The notes under the pieces are model-generated. The model was not told where the DNA came from, searched no databases, and was given only the letters and a program-made list of their open reading frames with translations. The translations under genes and the position numbers were made by a program. Below, piece by piece: positions 13,301 through 22,562 of a stretch of 64,000 nt of DNA; position 1 is the stretch's first letter; the number at the start of each line of letters is the position of its first letter. The DNA is from Cryptomeria japonica (lineage: Eukaryota; Streptophyta; Pinopsida; Cupressales; Cupressaceae): assembly GCF_030272615.1 (NCBI RefSeq), contig NC_081412.1, forward strand, positions 100,255,796 through 100,319,795. Direction: 5' to 3'.

Positions 13301-14004
13301 TAATCTACTCACCCCAATCAATTTTGGTATTCCCTTTCCTGATTATGCTTATGTATTAGCACATCTAGTTCTGAAAGTAATAAGAATCTCTCAAACCTTT
13401 CGCTCATGCCAACATAGTGACCATATCATTGTATTCTTTATTGGAATCACTCCTATAGAAGTATTTAGGCCATCTTGAAGTGGTGGAGCCCTTGGCTGAA
13501 GATAAGAAAATTGTATTAATCGTCTTCTTACATTTCACTTTATTTTTCTCTTAGTACTCTTGAGCACCATCTTTGGTTATGTCTACTACTTCTTCCACTG
13601 GAGAACCCTTAAACACATTATTTAAGAAAACACCGTTTAATGTCATGACAACATTCTAATTTACATCCTTCAACTGCCTTGTATGTGGATCAAAATTATC
13701 TACTACTACAAGTATAAAATCCGGATCATGAGTTGCTACTAGGAAAGAAGCATACTTGTGCAACTTTGATCTAATTAATTTTGTGTGAAGGGGCTTTCTC
13801 AACTCGATCAATGAACTCTTGCATGTCCACATGACCAATCTTTGTATCTCTTATCTCTTTGACATTGGATTCGACTGAGCTCTCTAGGAATATGTTCAAG
13901 TAGTTATCATACTTGTACTTCATCTTTTTCATAGATGGCTTTCTTGGCAAAGGTTCTAACTGTCTTGAAGAAGGCTCTGATTTGCCTTGAACAAGCTTAG
14001 ACAT
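10380..14004 (-). pseudogene. ORF G: large retroelement-associated protein related to ORF F
   Basis: About 1,200 codons from the ATG at 14004 to a TAA at 10380-10382, with many stops and shifts. Recognisable in order: N-terminus MSKLVQGKSEP; NVVMTLNGVFLNNVFKGSP; QFPTFTYICIG...EPFILPRYPSDK; MQWNTMRRFKARNNFDFHGM; a low-complexity Lys/Glu segment (near 12.1-12.3 kb); a Thr/Ala/Val-rich segment (11.6-11.8 kb); and a coiled-coil C-terminus ending KFKEFQKSNEEEKDE. The central block aligns with QFPRFTYIRIG...EPFRLPRYALD in ORF F, so the two are homologous although they lie on opposite strands 7 kb apart. No pol, protease or zinc-knuckle motifs. Function unknown; it is the only ORF of G. Confidence 0.72.
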
Positions 14005-14021
14005 TGCAAAGTGTTGCGTCC

Positions 14022-14040
14022 AATACTAATCATTAGTATT
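14022..14040. repeat. Perfect palindrome just upstream of the G start codon
   Basis: AATACTAAT and ATTAGTATT flank a single C, 18 bases upstream (in minus sense) of the ATG at 14004. It could fold in the leader RNA. It lacks the ACTTTAAAGT core of the array beyond it. Confidence 0.6.
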
Positions 14041-14130
14041 TTGAAAATCATCAGCATCAGAAGGGCAAATTTCATCGAATAGAACAAGAATCAGGAGTTA
14101 AAAAGGACTTGGGAAAAAACTGGACAAAAA

Positions 14131-15257
14131 CTTGCAAGTTAGACTTTTAAGTCTGATCTGCAAGTAAGAAACCAAGATTCGTACATCAGACTTTAAAGTC
14201 TGATGTTCGAGGAAAAAATCATAGATTTCACATTGGACTTTAAATTCTAATGTGCAAATAGGATAAAACAACTTTGCAGGTCGGACTTTAACCTGCACTC
14301 TAGCAAAGAGTAAGGTTATTATGCACATTAGACTTTAAAGTCCAATTTGCATAATAGGGTAAAATAGAAACCTGCAAGTTGGACTTTAAAGTCTGACCTA
14401 CACATCGAACTTTAAATTACAATGTGTAAGTGAGAAAAGGACAAATCTCCTTGGCATGTCAGACTTTATAGTCTGACCTGCCAACTTAGGGAAGAACAAG
14501 GATCGATAGGTCAGACTTTAAAGTTTGACATGCCAACTCAAGAAGAATCTCATTTTCTTCACATCGAACTTTAAAGTCTGCTGTGAATACATGGGCAAAA
14601 CAACTCCTGCATGTCGAATTTTAAAATCCGACATGTGGGAGATGATAAAATGGGAAAAATTAAGTTTCTAGGGTATTCAGATTTTAAAATCCGACATACC
14701 CTAAAAACAAAACCAACAAAAACAAACAAAATGAAAACCCTAATTAAGACTATGCATAAACTTAGAACATGAAAAAACACAAAAATGCAATAAAACATAC
14801 CTGAAGACAACGATTGAATGGAGGTAATCAACTCACAAAACCTCCTTGAACGCGCTTACATGAGTGAAAGGCATAGACTCAGAACTCAAATAGACCAAAG
14901 AACTAAAAAGAAATGAAAAATAAAACCTAAAAAGACATTTTATAAAGTTAAGAGTGATATTAATGCACTAAGCGTGCCATGCAGGTCAGACTTTAAATTC
15001 CAATCTGCACATAGAAACCCCTTCAAGTTGGATTTTAAAGTCCTACCTACAATTAAAACTTGACAAGACTGCACATTGGACTTTAAAGTCTGACGTGCAG
15101 TCAAACCAAAAAGCTCAACTCCCCTGCAGGTTGGACTTTAAAGTCCAACCTACAGGTTAGAACTGCAAATCATGCACATCGGACTTTAAAGTCTGATGTG
15201 TAGTTAAATTAAGATATAAACACCCTGCAGGTTGAACTTTAAAGTTTGACCTGTAGG
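14131..15257. repeat. Array of 18 hyphen-less palindromes with core ACTTTAAAGT
   Basis: Units of 22-36 bp, each nearly self-complementary, at about 14131, 14183, 14229, 14275, 14321, 14373, 14401, 14453, 14506, 14558, 14610, 14669 (block 1) and 14980, 15022, 15067, 15123, 15173, 15224 (block 2). Blocks are split by about 275 bp without units. The 14183-14206 unit is a perfect 24-bp palindrome; 15129-15150 is a perfect 22-bp one. Starts are spaced about 45-60 bp and spacers are not conserved. Outer arms vary in pairs (GCAGGT/ACCTAC, CACATC/GATGTG, CATGTC/GACATG), so symmetry is kept while sequence changes. Lies in the 5' leader region of element G. Confidence 0.93.
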
Positions 15258-15382
15258 TAAAACTACAAAAAACATCTAACTTAAAAATGACAAAAATGAC
15301 ATAAAGAAGATTTCAACTAACCGACAGAGCTGATTAGCCTTTCCTAGAGGACATGAGGTATGAAATGGACTAGTTTTGTAGG

Positions 15383-15422
15383 GTTGCCTCACAATTTTGG
15401 CCATGCCAAAATTGAGGACAAC
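15383..15422. repeat. Terminal inverted repeat at the right end of G
   Basis: GTTGCCTCACAATTTTGGCC faces ATGCCAAAATTGAGGACAAC, forming an imperfect 40-bp palindrome at the very edge of the insertion. It may be the U3 terminus of an LTR or a structural end of the element. Confidence 0.6.
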
Positions 15423-15428
15423 ACTATG

Positions 15429-16871
15429 ATGGGAGGGGCTTGGAAGGTTGGAAATGGTAAGACTGTTAGATTTCGGGAAGACTCGTAGCTTTCTCTTGGC
15501 CCTTTATGGAACAATCCTGACTTTGCTCCTTTTATGGAGGTTTGTAAGGTTACATTTGGTGTTTCTGTGGCTGACTTTGGGTGGGTTAATATTTCTAATA
15601 TCAATCCCTCGCTTCTTCCTATCCAGTTGTCTCTTCTCTCCTGCCTCCCTTGTTTGGACTCTCAGGACTCTTTGATCTGGAGAGGATTTTATTCAAGTCA
15701 CTTCTCAATGGCCTCGACTATCTCTTTGTTGTCTCTTGCTTCCTCTGCCCCCCTGCTGGGTGAAAGCATGGGTGAAGAACCTTATCCTTAAAGTGAATAT
15801 CTTTTTATTTCTCATACTTCAAAATAAAATTCTCACTACTGATAATCTTTGTAGAAGGGTTTTTTTTCTCCCCAACATATGTTTTCTATCTTTTCAAGAG
15901 GAGGAATTGGTCTCCCATATTGTTCTTCATTTCTCTTTTGCTTTTGATCATATATGGAGTAGGTTCCTTCAGAAATGGAACATGTGTTGAGTCTTCCCTC
16001 AGAATGTTTTAGAATTTTTTAAGCATTGGTGGTGTCCTTCTTCTAATTCTACTTTAAAGGTGCTATGGTCTTTCATTTTCCCGCATGTCTCTTGGGGGAT
16101 ATGGAAGGAGAGGAATAATTATATTTTTAGGGATTCTTCTCTTTCCCCTAATGTGGTTGCTGAAAAAAAATTGCAGGGCCAAATTTCAAGAATATTAATT
16201 TGGTGTTGAATTATGTTTGTTCGTTTTCTTCTATCATGGGTAGTGATTATGATATTGCTGTCTCTAAGGAGTGGAGGGTGTTTTCTCGTATGACTGGATT
16301 TGGAAGATAGGTGAAGAAAACTAGAGATGGTTGTGTGAGGAGTTTTCCTCCTTCGGGATAGGTTAAGATTAACTTTGATGGGGTGACTAAGGGAAATCTG
16401 GGGCCGACTGGGTGTGGGGGAGTGATAAGGGATGAGCATGGTAGGTGTATTGCAGTGGTAGCACTCCCCATGGGTACCCAGACCAACCACCTTGTTGAAG
16501 CCATGGGTGCCTTCCAAACATTGCAAATTGCTAAACAATTACAATGCAAGAAGGTGTGGATTGAGGCTAACTTGAATAACATTATTTAGTGCCTAAGAGG
16601 GAGAATTAAGCCTTCTTGGACTATTGATAATATCATTAAGGCCTCTATTGATATAATTAAATTTTTTTATGAGCCCTACATTTCCCATGACTATAGGGAA
16701 GTTAATTATGTTGTAGAGTATTTTGCCAATATGGGGGTTAGGCTTGACTTGAGGAAGACTTGGTTTAAGGAAGACACCCTGGGGGTTGCAGTTGGGTCCT
16801 TTCTTATGCTTGATTGGACACATGGTAGATTTGATGTGATTCCTACTAAATTCATTGATGAAAGTAATTAA
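15429..16871 (+). pseudogene. LINE ORF2 C-terminus: zf-RVT and RNase H domains
   Basis: Continues the LINE after G: GGAWKVGNGKTVRF, then a zf-RVT block (ILTTDNLCRRVFFLPNICF with a degraded HIVLHFSFAFDHIW end), then the RNase H domain from about 16366 (INFDGVTKGNLGPTGCGG, VIRDEHGRC, TNHLVEAMGAFQTLQIAKQL, WIEANLNNII) and its tail (DYREVNYVVEYFANMG) to TAA at 16869-16871. The plant LINE RNase H normally degrades the RNA strand of the hybrid; here D-E residues are partly readable, but a stop at 16587 and earlier frameshifts kill the copy. The domain order matches plant L1 elements that carry a C-terminal RNase H. Confidence 0.88.
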
Positions 16872-16949
16872 TATTGCCATCATTTCTTGGCTTGTTTTTA
16901 GTCTAATCACCTTCACTTATAATTATTTCCCTTAGACCTTGAATGTTTA

Positions 16950-18670
16950 ATGGGTGTTGCTAGTTTTATTGTGACTGACTCTATTTTTGTGAAGAGAATT
17001 GTTTCTTTGTCAAGAATTGAAGCTATGGGGGGTAAGAGGCATAGGGTGGAGCCGGCTAATTGTGCCAACTGGAAAAAGAACCCCACCATTTGGCACAGGA
17101 TACATCAGGGGGGCATTACACCCTTCCTGGAAAAGCTACATGGGCACAACCAGAGAATTACTAGGCAATTTATGAAGGGGTGGAAGAATGGTAAGGTGAG
17201 CCTGTTCGGTAGGCTTATGAAGATTGATGAAGGGCTTATAGATGAAGTGACAAGCATGTCTATGGAGGGGATAAAATTTTATAGAGATAGAAAGATCTCT
17301 AAAGTTGTTGTGAAGAAGTTCCCCAAGAAAGCGTGAGCGCCTAGTTAAGGTGAACAAGACCCATTTCGATCCACATCAGATTAAGCCCATTTGGAGGGAG
17401 CTCTTGAGGGAGATTATGGAATTCTTCACTTTGGACAACAAATTTACTAAAATATACGAGCATCATTTTTTGCTCCTTAACCATTTTCGCCACAATGAGA
17501 AAATCTCTTTTCCGTTCTATTTGTTGTATTCTTTGAGTGCTAGTATTTCTAATTTTAAGGAGAACCCCCATGTTAATACGGTGTTACACCAAGGATTATT
17601 TTCTCTTATCTATGAGAATTTGAAGGTCAAGGATTCTAAGAACCCTAGTAATCCCCCTTTCTTTTCTACGGAAGAGATTGATGATATTGAGGATTCAGAG
17701 TCAGAGGGTTAGGATACTGATAGTATTGATGGGGATTTCTCCCCCATTCCAATAAAAAGGCTAAAACTGTGCTTAAGCGGGTTTCTTGGGGTGTTAGTAA
17801 GGGGTCTCTTGATGTTGGTGGAGAGGGTTCGAGTAAAATACCTAAGGGGAAATCTAAAAAGACCACCTTGGTGGTTTTGAATAGCTCACATGAGCAGGAT
17901 TCCCTAGTTCAGACATAGAATATTGAGGCTTCTTCTTCCTCCCTTGGTTTGAAACAAAACTCCTAGGAGTCGGTGGATTTTGCTTCATAGAACTTTCATC
18001 CTAAACAAGAGATCCTGTTTGATGTGTTGAATGTTGCTAAGAATAGATCTATGGAGGTTTTTCAACTTTTCTGGTGGGTGTTTTATGAGATTAATCATAT
18101 TAATCTCAAACAGAGGTCTTTATCTTCCAAAATGGAAATTGTGCAAGGTAATGTGATTGTTGGGGACAAGTTGCAAGTTGTTGATGTTGCTCATCCTATC
18201 AGTACTGGTAAGGAGGTAATTGAGGGGGCTTCAATGGGTGCTCTCTAGATTGAGAGTGAGAAGGAAGTTATGGATGATTGTATGACCAAAAAATTGGAAG
18301 CCACCCAAAAGATTAAGGAGATTTATGATAAAAAGTTTGTGGATGTTGAGGCTGCTAAGATTGCTAAATGTGAGGCTACCCTCTGTGGAATTATGGAAAG
18401 AAGTCATAATATTGTTAAGGCCTTTGCTGAGACTATGTCTACCATGGCTAGCAAGTTGGAGAAATTTCATATGGAAGGACTGTTGTGGATGTGGACAAGG
18501 AGGTGGATGTTGGTACTAAGGAGTCGAGTCCTTCAGGTAAACGCACTTGTGCTAGCTTGAAAAAAAAAATCATTGAAGTTCCCCAAGACATTCTAGATCT
18601 AAAGAATGCTGCCAAGAAGATGCATCAGCTGGAAGCTGATATTACTAAGAATTTTAAGAATCTGGGTTGA
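16950..18670 (+). pseudogene. ORF H: extra ORF downstream of LINE RNase H, homologous to the extra ORF of gypsy element C
   Basis: About 550 codons; likely start ATG 17025 (MGGKRHRVEP), with 16950 an upstream in-frame ATG. Frame shifts near 17320 and 18480 and stops near 17711, 17918, 17966 and 18247 make it dead. The N-terminal block FLEKLHGHNQRITRQFMKG, RLMKIDEGLIDEV, MEGIKFY aligns with FLRIRDCNEEIAAEFMYSF, LRVIATK-QIAEVMGLL, EGELFPESK in C's extra ORF; further on YEHHFLLLNHFRH...VLHQGL aligns with YSPHFKLLSHLQH...VSHHGL. The C-terminus is coiled-coil-like (KKMHQLEADITKNFKNLG). No insertion boundary separates it from the LINE, and the 3' UTR, A-rich tail and TSD follow it. Function unknown. 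Confidence 0.72.
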
Positions 18671-18878
18671 TTTTTTTCTTCTTTTGTTGTATCTATGTTG
18701 GTTGTTTGTTATCTAGGTGGGCTGATTGGTCTTTTATGTTTTTATCTATTGTCTCTCATCCCTGTGGGGTTTTCTTTGTTGGATCTATTTTCTATGGGTG
18801 TTAATTGACATACCTTTTGTAATTTTGATGTAAAGGGTTTTGTGTCCCTTCAAAACCTATTTTTTCCATAATAAAAAA
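18671..18878 (+). other. LINE 3' UTR and A-rich tail
   Basis: T-rich non-coding sequence ending CCATAATAAAAAA immediately before the right target-site copy. Too short a tail to be recent. Confidence 0.65.
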
Positions 18879-18893
18879 CATTTTTAGTAACAT
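18879..18893. repeat. LINE target-site duplication, right copy
   Basis: CATTTTTAGTAACAT, one mismatch from 8611-8625. Confidence 0.8.
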
Positions 18894-19500
18894 GATATCT
18901 CATCAAATCAATATAACATTATCCAACTAAATATACTAAACTATTGCATCTAACATGAACATCCTCATTTGCATTACTAAGAATTTAATCTCTTAAAAAA
19001 AATACAATAACATAAAATATGATTTATTGTTTTTAATCAAATGATCAAGTTAACATCATTCATATCATTCATATCATTAATCAAATCAACATTTTAAATA
19101 AGGCAACTCTGAATCATAACATTAGTCTATCTCATTTGTCAAAGGCACAATTGGTCCACATTACACCATAGCAATAACCCAATAGGTCATGTATCCAAAT
19201 CAGATATGCAATAATGGTCCTCATAACCATACATAAGAAGTAGGAGCACATATTAATGCAACAACATAATCATGATCATCATAAAGAAATCCAACATATC
19301 ACTAGTCCAAAATGATCACAAAATACATATCAAAACAAAGCATAAGGTAAGTAGTCAAAATCATGTACTGCAATAATAAAGTGTCCAAACAAGATCAAAG
19401 CACCACAAAATGATCTACATCCATATTGTAAACGACATAATCCACATACAAAATGCCAAGTCCACATCAATAAGTATACAATATAGAAGAGTGAATGGGA
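18894..19500. other. Anonymous AT-rich DNA, 3' flank of the LINE
   Basis: No coding, LTR or repeat signal that I can support. A short purine tract (GGGAGGGG at about 19498) lies near the copia gag remnant. Confidence 0.5.
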
Positions 19501-19515
19501 GGGGTATTACATAAT

Positions 19516-20021
19516 CTATATTAGCAGAAATAATAAAGCGTCAATAGCTTCATAATGTGAGTATTTATCTATAGAGGAATCATCATTATTATTATTTCTA
19601 ATTCTAAAATTTCTTTTTGAGATGACATTGCTTACCACAATTCCAACAACCCAATCTACACTTACCAAGTGATTTAGACCTTCCCTTGGACTTAAAATGA
19701 TCCTTAGACTTGTCATTTTCACCTTTCTCCATGTCCTTACCTTTCTCCTTACATCTACCTTGTACATACAATGCATTTGAAGTCCTTCTCCTTATTTCCT
19801 CTAAAAATAGAGTGGCAACAAGAGCATCCAACTTCAGATCATCTAAAAAAAATCATTGATTGCAAGAATAATATTATTCCAAGGTTCATGTATTGAACAT
19901 AATAATAGAATACATTTATCCTCCTCTATCTTTACATTAATTGACTGCAATTGAGGATTGGATTGAATAAATGCAAATATTCTGCAATTGAGTCTCCATC
20001 ATTCATTTTAAGAGAATATAA
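19516..20021 (-). pseudogene. Ty1/copia gag remnant, interrupted by element D
   Basis: In minus sense: LYSLKMNDGDSIAEYLHLFN, KIEEDKCILLLCSIHEPWNN, DALVATLFLEEIRRRTSN, then the copia zinc knuckle CWNCGKQCHLKKKF, in which the Gly before His and the last Cys are changed. Several stops and shifts are present. The fragment ends abruptly at 20026 where D's LTR starts, so D inserted into this gag; the missing N-terminal part should lie beyond the window's right edge. It encoded the particle protein of a copia element. Confidence 0.8.
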
Positions 20022-21056
20022 CTTCATGTGTCAACTTGAATTTCATCTTTGAAATACTACCTGCAACATATTAGTTTCACAAAATACAAAGGAAATGCTA
20101 TAGGAAATCCAAACTCAACCAATGAAACTACATCAAATTGATATTAAAATAAAAACACTATTATTACCTTCATGATTTAAGTCTCATTGTGTCCTAACTC
20201 CAATGTTCTTAGTTGCAGATAATTTGCTCTTAGATAAGCACTGGTAGCTTCCAAGATGGCATTTGAAGAATGGACTAATAACTGATAGTTAACTGATACT
20301 ATGATATGCAATGCAAGTGATTTAAGCTAAATGATTATGTTGAATGAGAAATGCTAAATTGCTAATTGCTTCAAGATAAAACTCATGGATGCATAAGTTT
20401 TAATCAGAATTGTTAACTTGAAGACTAACTTTTTCTCAACTCAAACTCCTACTTTTATGGACTTTTGAGAGGATAAGATGATGTGTCCTGGATCAACGGT
20501 CATGATCAGATCTACAAATTTGGATGGCTATGAGAAAAGGTGAAGGTTGTGAAAAAGGGGGAAGGAGAAGACAAGTGTCACTCATCTCACCTTGATTGGG
20601 TTGTTGACTGAGGGAATATAGGGATGGTTGGAGAAGATTTAGGCATGAGAGGACAAGTGGACTCAAGTCCTTCCTAAGATATAGGGATGTTAGAGAGAAT
20701 ATAGAAGAAGGTTAAGAAATATGTATACGTACACAATATTTTATTTATTTTGGAAGTTGAAGATAAGTGGCTAATAAATGTTTTATTTATTTAATTTTGT
20801 TGAATTAATTTAGCCACATGATGGATGAGTTGGCAAAGGAAAGATGAAGTGGAGATGGAAGGTGAGTTGGAAATGAATTAAATAATTTAAGAAAACATTT
20901 AATATTTAAGACTATAGGATAGAAGAATAATCATTAAATATTAGATATTTAATTGATTAGAGGAAAAGGATAAATGAATTAATTAATAAAATGTTTCAAT
21001 TAAATTAATTAATAGAAATACATGAAATGAATTAAATAAATTAATCTTTTCAAATT

Positions 21057-21073
21057 AACTATTTAATAGAAGA
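21057..21073. repeat. SINE target-site duplication, left copy
   Basis: AACTATTTAATAGAAGA, identical to 21282-21298. Confidence 0.93.
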
Positions 21074-21281
21074 GTCCAAGGGGTTGAGCTTAACTGGTTA
21101 AAACACTGGGTTCTCACTGTGGAGACCCAAGTTCAATTCCCAATAGGGTCATCTAAAGTGGAATTCTAAGTTGTGACTCTTGGCCTTCCATAATGGGGAA
21201 GGTCTGGGGTCAATCTAATCAAACATAATAATAATAATAATTCAAAATATTGTGGCTACGACCTATTACCTGTAAAAAAAA
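21074..21281 (+). mobile_element. tRNA-derived SINE inserted in D's 3' LTR
   Basis: 208 bp. The head resembles a tRNA gene: A box TTGAGCTTAACTGG at 21084-21097 and B box AGTTCAATTCC at 21130-21140, the RNA polymerase III internal promoter. A tRNA-unrelated body, an ATA-rich stretch (21229-21241) and an A tail (to 21281) follow. Perfect 17-bp target-site duplications flank it, which shows LINE-mediated insertion after D's LTR was formed. SINE family not identified. Confidence 0.9.
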
Positions 21282-21298
21282 AACTATTTAATAGAAGA
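21282..21298. repeat. SINE target-site duplication, right copy
   Basis: AACTATTTAATAGAAGA, 17 of 17 identical to 21057-21073, directly after the A tail. Confidence 0.93.
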
Positions 21299-21361
21299 AA
21301 AATTATTAAATAAATATAAAATATTTATTTAGTCGCTCATAGCCATTTTTATGTGTATACA

Positions 21362-21377
21362 TTTTGCCCCTCTTTGA
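21362..21377 (-). other. Polypurine tract of element D
   Basis: In minus sense CAAAGAGGGGCAAAA immediately precedes the LTR start TGTATACA. Typical gypsy PPT placement. Confidence 0.85.
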
Positions 21378-21827
21378 AATGATGTCGACTAGACAACATT
21401 GTTTCAAAGATTAAATCATGTCTTGATAGTGTGCCTGGTGGAGATAAAAATCATGCTTGTGTGCCCCCTCAGGAGATTGATCGTGAAATTGTTGAATTTT
21501 TTTTTGGATTGAGTGATTGATCTCACGATAATTGAAAAGGTCCTTCAATTAAATTCATTTGTGAAAAATAAATAAAATTGCCCCACTCAAAAGAATCAAT
21601 TACCCTTCCAAATGGTAAATATAAAATTAACCAAAAGTTAATTTTAATCTCATTTGCATCCTTGTTAGCTTGTGGAGTGAAAAGAATTGTCTTGGTGAGG
21701 TGGCAAAATGGTGATTTCATTCGAGAACCACCGATTTGAGCGCGTTCAATGATATCAACTTTTCGTACTAATTTCCTTGCTTTTCAACACATTTTAGGTT
21801 GTTTTTTTGAATTTTTTGATTTTTGAC

Positions 21828-22135
21828 TGTGCGTGCTAGCGCTTTTGCTTGCTTAGTTTGCGCTTTTGCTTTGTATGTTAGCGCTTTTGCTAAGTTAGCA
21901 CATATGAATGTTTGGTTACCGTTTTTGCTTGGTATGTTAGTGCTTTTGTAGAATTTGCACTTTTGTTTTATGTGTTCACGCAAATGTGAAAAAGGTTAGT
22001 GATTTTTATTGATTTGGCACTTTTGACTTGTTGGTTAGCTCATTTGTTTCAAAGGTTAGCACTTTTGAATGGTTTAGCGCCTGTGTTTAATAGAATAGTG
22101 CTTTTGTTAAAAAGGTTAGCGCTTTTGTTTTAGAT
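21828..22135 (+). repeat. Degenerate tandem array, unit about 22 bp around TTAGCGCTTTTG
   Basis: About 14-15 units such as GTTAGCGCTTTTG, TTAGTGCTTTTG, TTGGCACTTTTG, TTAGCACTTTTG with variable spacers, in D's 3' untranslated region. The reverse complement of this unit forms a second array in D's 5' leader (63120-63415). Confidence 0.88.
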
Positions 22136-22562
22136 GAATTTGTTTGATTTTGTTGATGTTAAAATTCATTGAGATTATTTGATTTAGGCATTTTGATGCT
22201 CAAATGTGATTGATAGGTATTCAATTGATGTCTTGATTGATAGAAAATTTGATAATTTTGATTGATAAGATAAATGATTAATTTGATTGGTATATTGATA
22301 GATTAACTCTATGAACTCGATGCAGTTTCTAATGAAGAGTATATCAGAGTTTGATTGAACTCATTGATTGATAGGTTTAGGTTGATTTGAGTTGATTTGA
22401 TAGCCTGATTTGCTTCATTGAAAAGTTTTATCAATTGCTGATGTGATAGATTAGCGATCTCTTTGATTTGATAGATAGATGATTGATGATTGATAGAGAT
22501 CAAATTCTCTTGTTAAACAAGAGAAACCTAATGTTCTCTAGTGTTAGGAGAAATTCCTGACC
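22136..22562. other. AT-rich spacer with TTGATTGATA-like repeats
   Basis: Simple, slippage-like sequence dominated by GATTGATAG and TTGATTTGA, between the 22-bp array and the antisense ORF. No coding evidence. Confidence 0.5.

Larger units (their letters stand above)
9423..15423 (-). mobile_element. Element G: 6,001-bp insertion in the LINE with TG...CA ends
   Basis: Boundaries follow from the LINE reading frame, which resumes exactly after the insert. The insert starts TGTTGGG and ends GACAACA. Flanking pentamers are TTGTG (9418-9422) and CTATG (15424-15428), differing by two transitions, consistent with an old 5-bp duplication. It carries one large minus-strand ORF (14004-10380), a TATA-like box beyond its 3' end, and the palindrome array upstream of its 5' end. 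I could not find a pair of LTRs: the two terminal kilobases look unrelated. It may be an LTR element that lost or diverged one LTR, or another integrase-type element. Confidence 0.7.
8626..18878 (+). mobile_element. 5'-truncated L1-type LINE with RNase H and an extra ORF, split by element G
   Basis: Net length is about 4.25 kb once G (9423-15423 plus a 5-bp duplication) is removed. Order: RT C-terminus, zf-RVT domain, RNase H, extra ORF H, 3' UTR with A-rich tail. The outer boundaries come from the 15-bp TSD at 8611-8625 and 18879-18893. Truncation falls just before the RT catalytic box, so ORF1 and most of RT are missing. A C-terminal RNase H is known in several plant L1-clade LINEs; a further ORF downstream of it is not something I recognise as standard. 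Confidence 0.8.
20027..21361 (-). repeat. 3' LTR of element D
   Basis: 1,335 bp including a SINE. Begins TGTGTCAACTTGAATTTC and ends TGTGTATACA. The first ~480 bp align closely with 63523-64000, the start of the other LTR. Delimited on the right by a PPT. Confidence 0.9.

Noticed and set aside
14131-15257. CRISPR-like array or miRNA cluster
   Set aside because: Units are palindromes with drifting arms and uneven spacing, the DNA is eukaryotic, and hyphen-less palindromes lack a loop suited to a miRNA precursor.
9423-15423. DNA transposon (CACTA, Mutator or hAT)
   Set aside because: No terminal inverted repeat shared by the two ends beyond five bases, and the 5-bp duplication with TG...CA suits an integrase product better.
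16119-16582. Minus-strand ORFs of 139 and 111 codons
   Set aside because: Shadows of the LINE RNase H coding strand; no motif of their own.
21074-21150. Functional tRNA gene
   Set aside because: A and B boxes are present but there is no full cloverleaf, and the A tail and target duplications mark a SINE.
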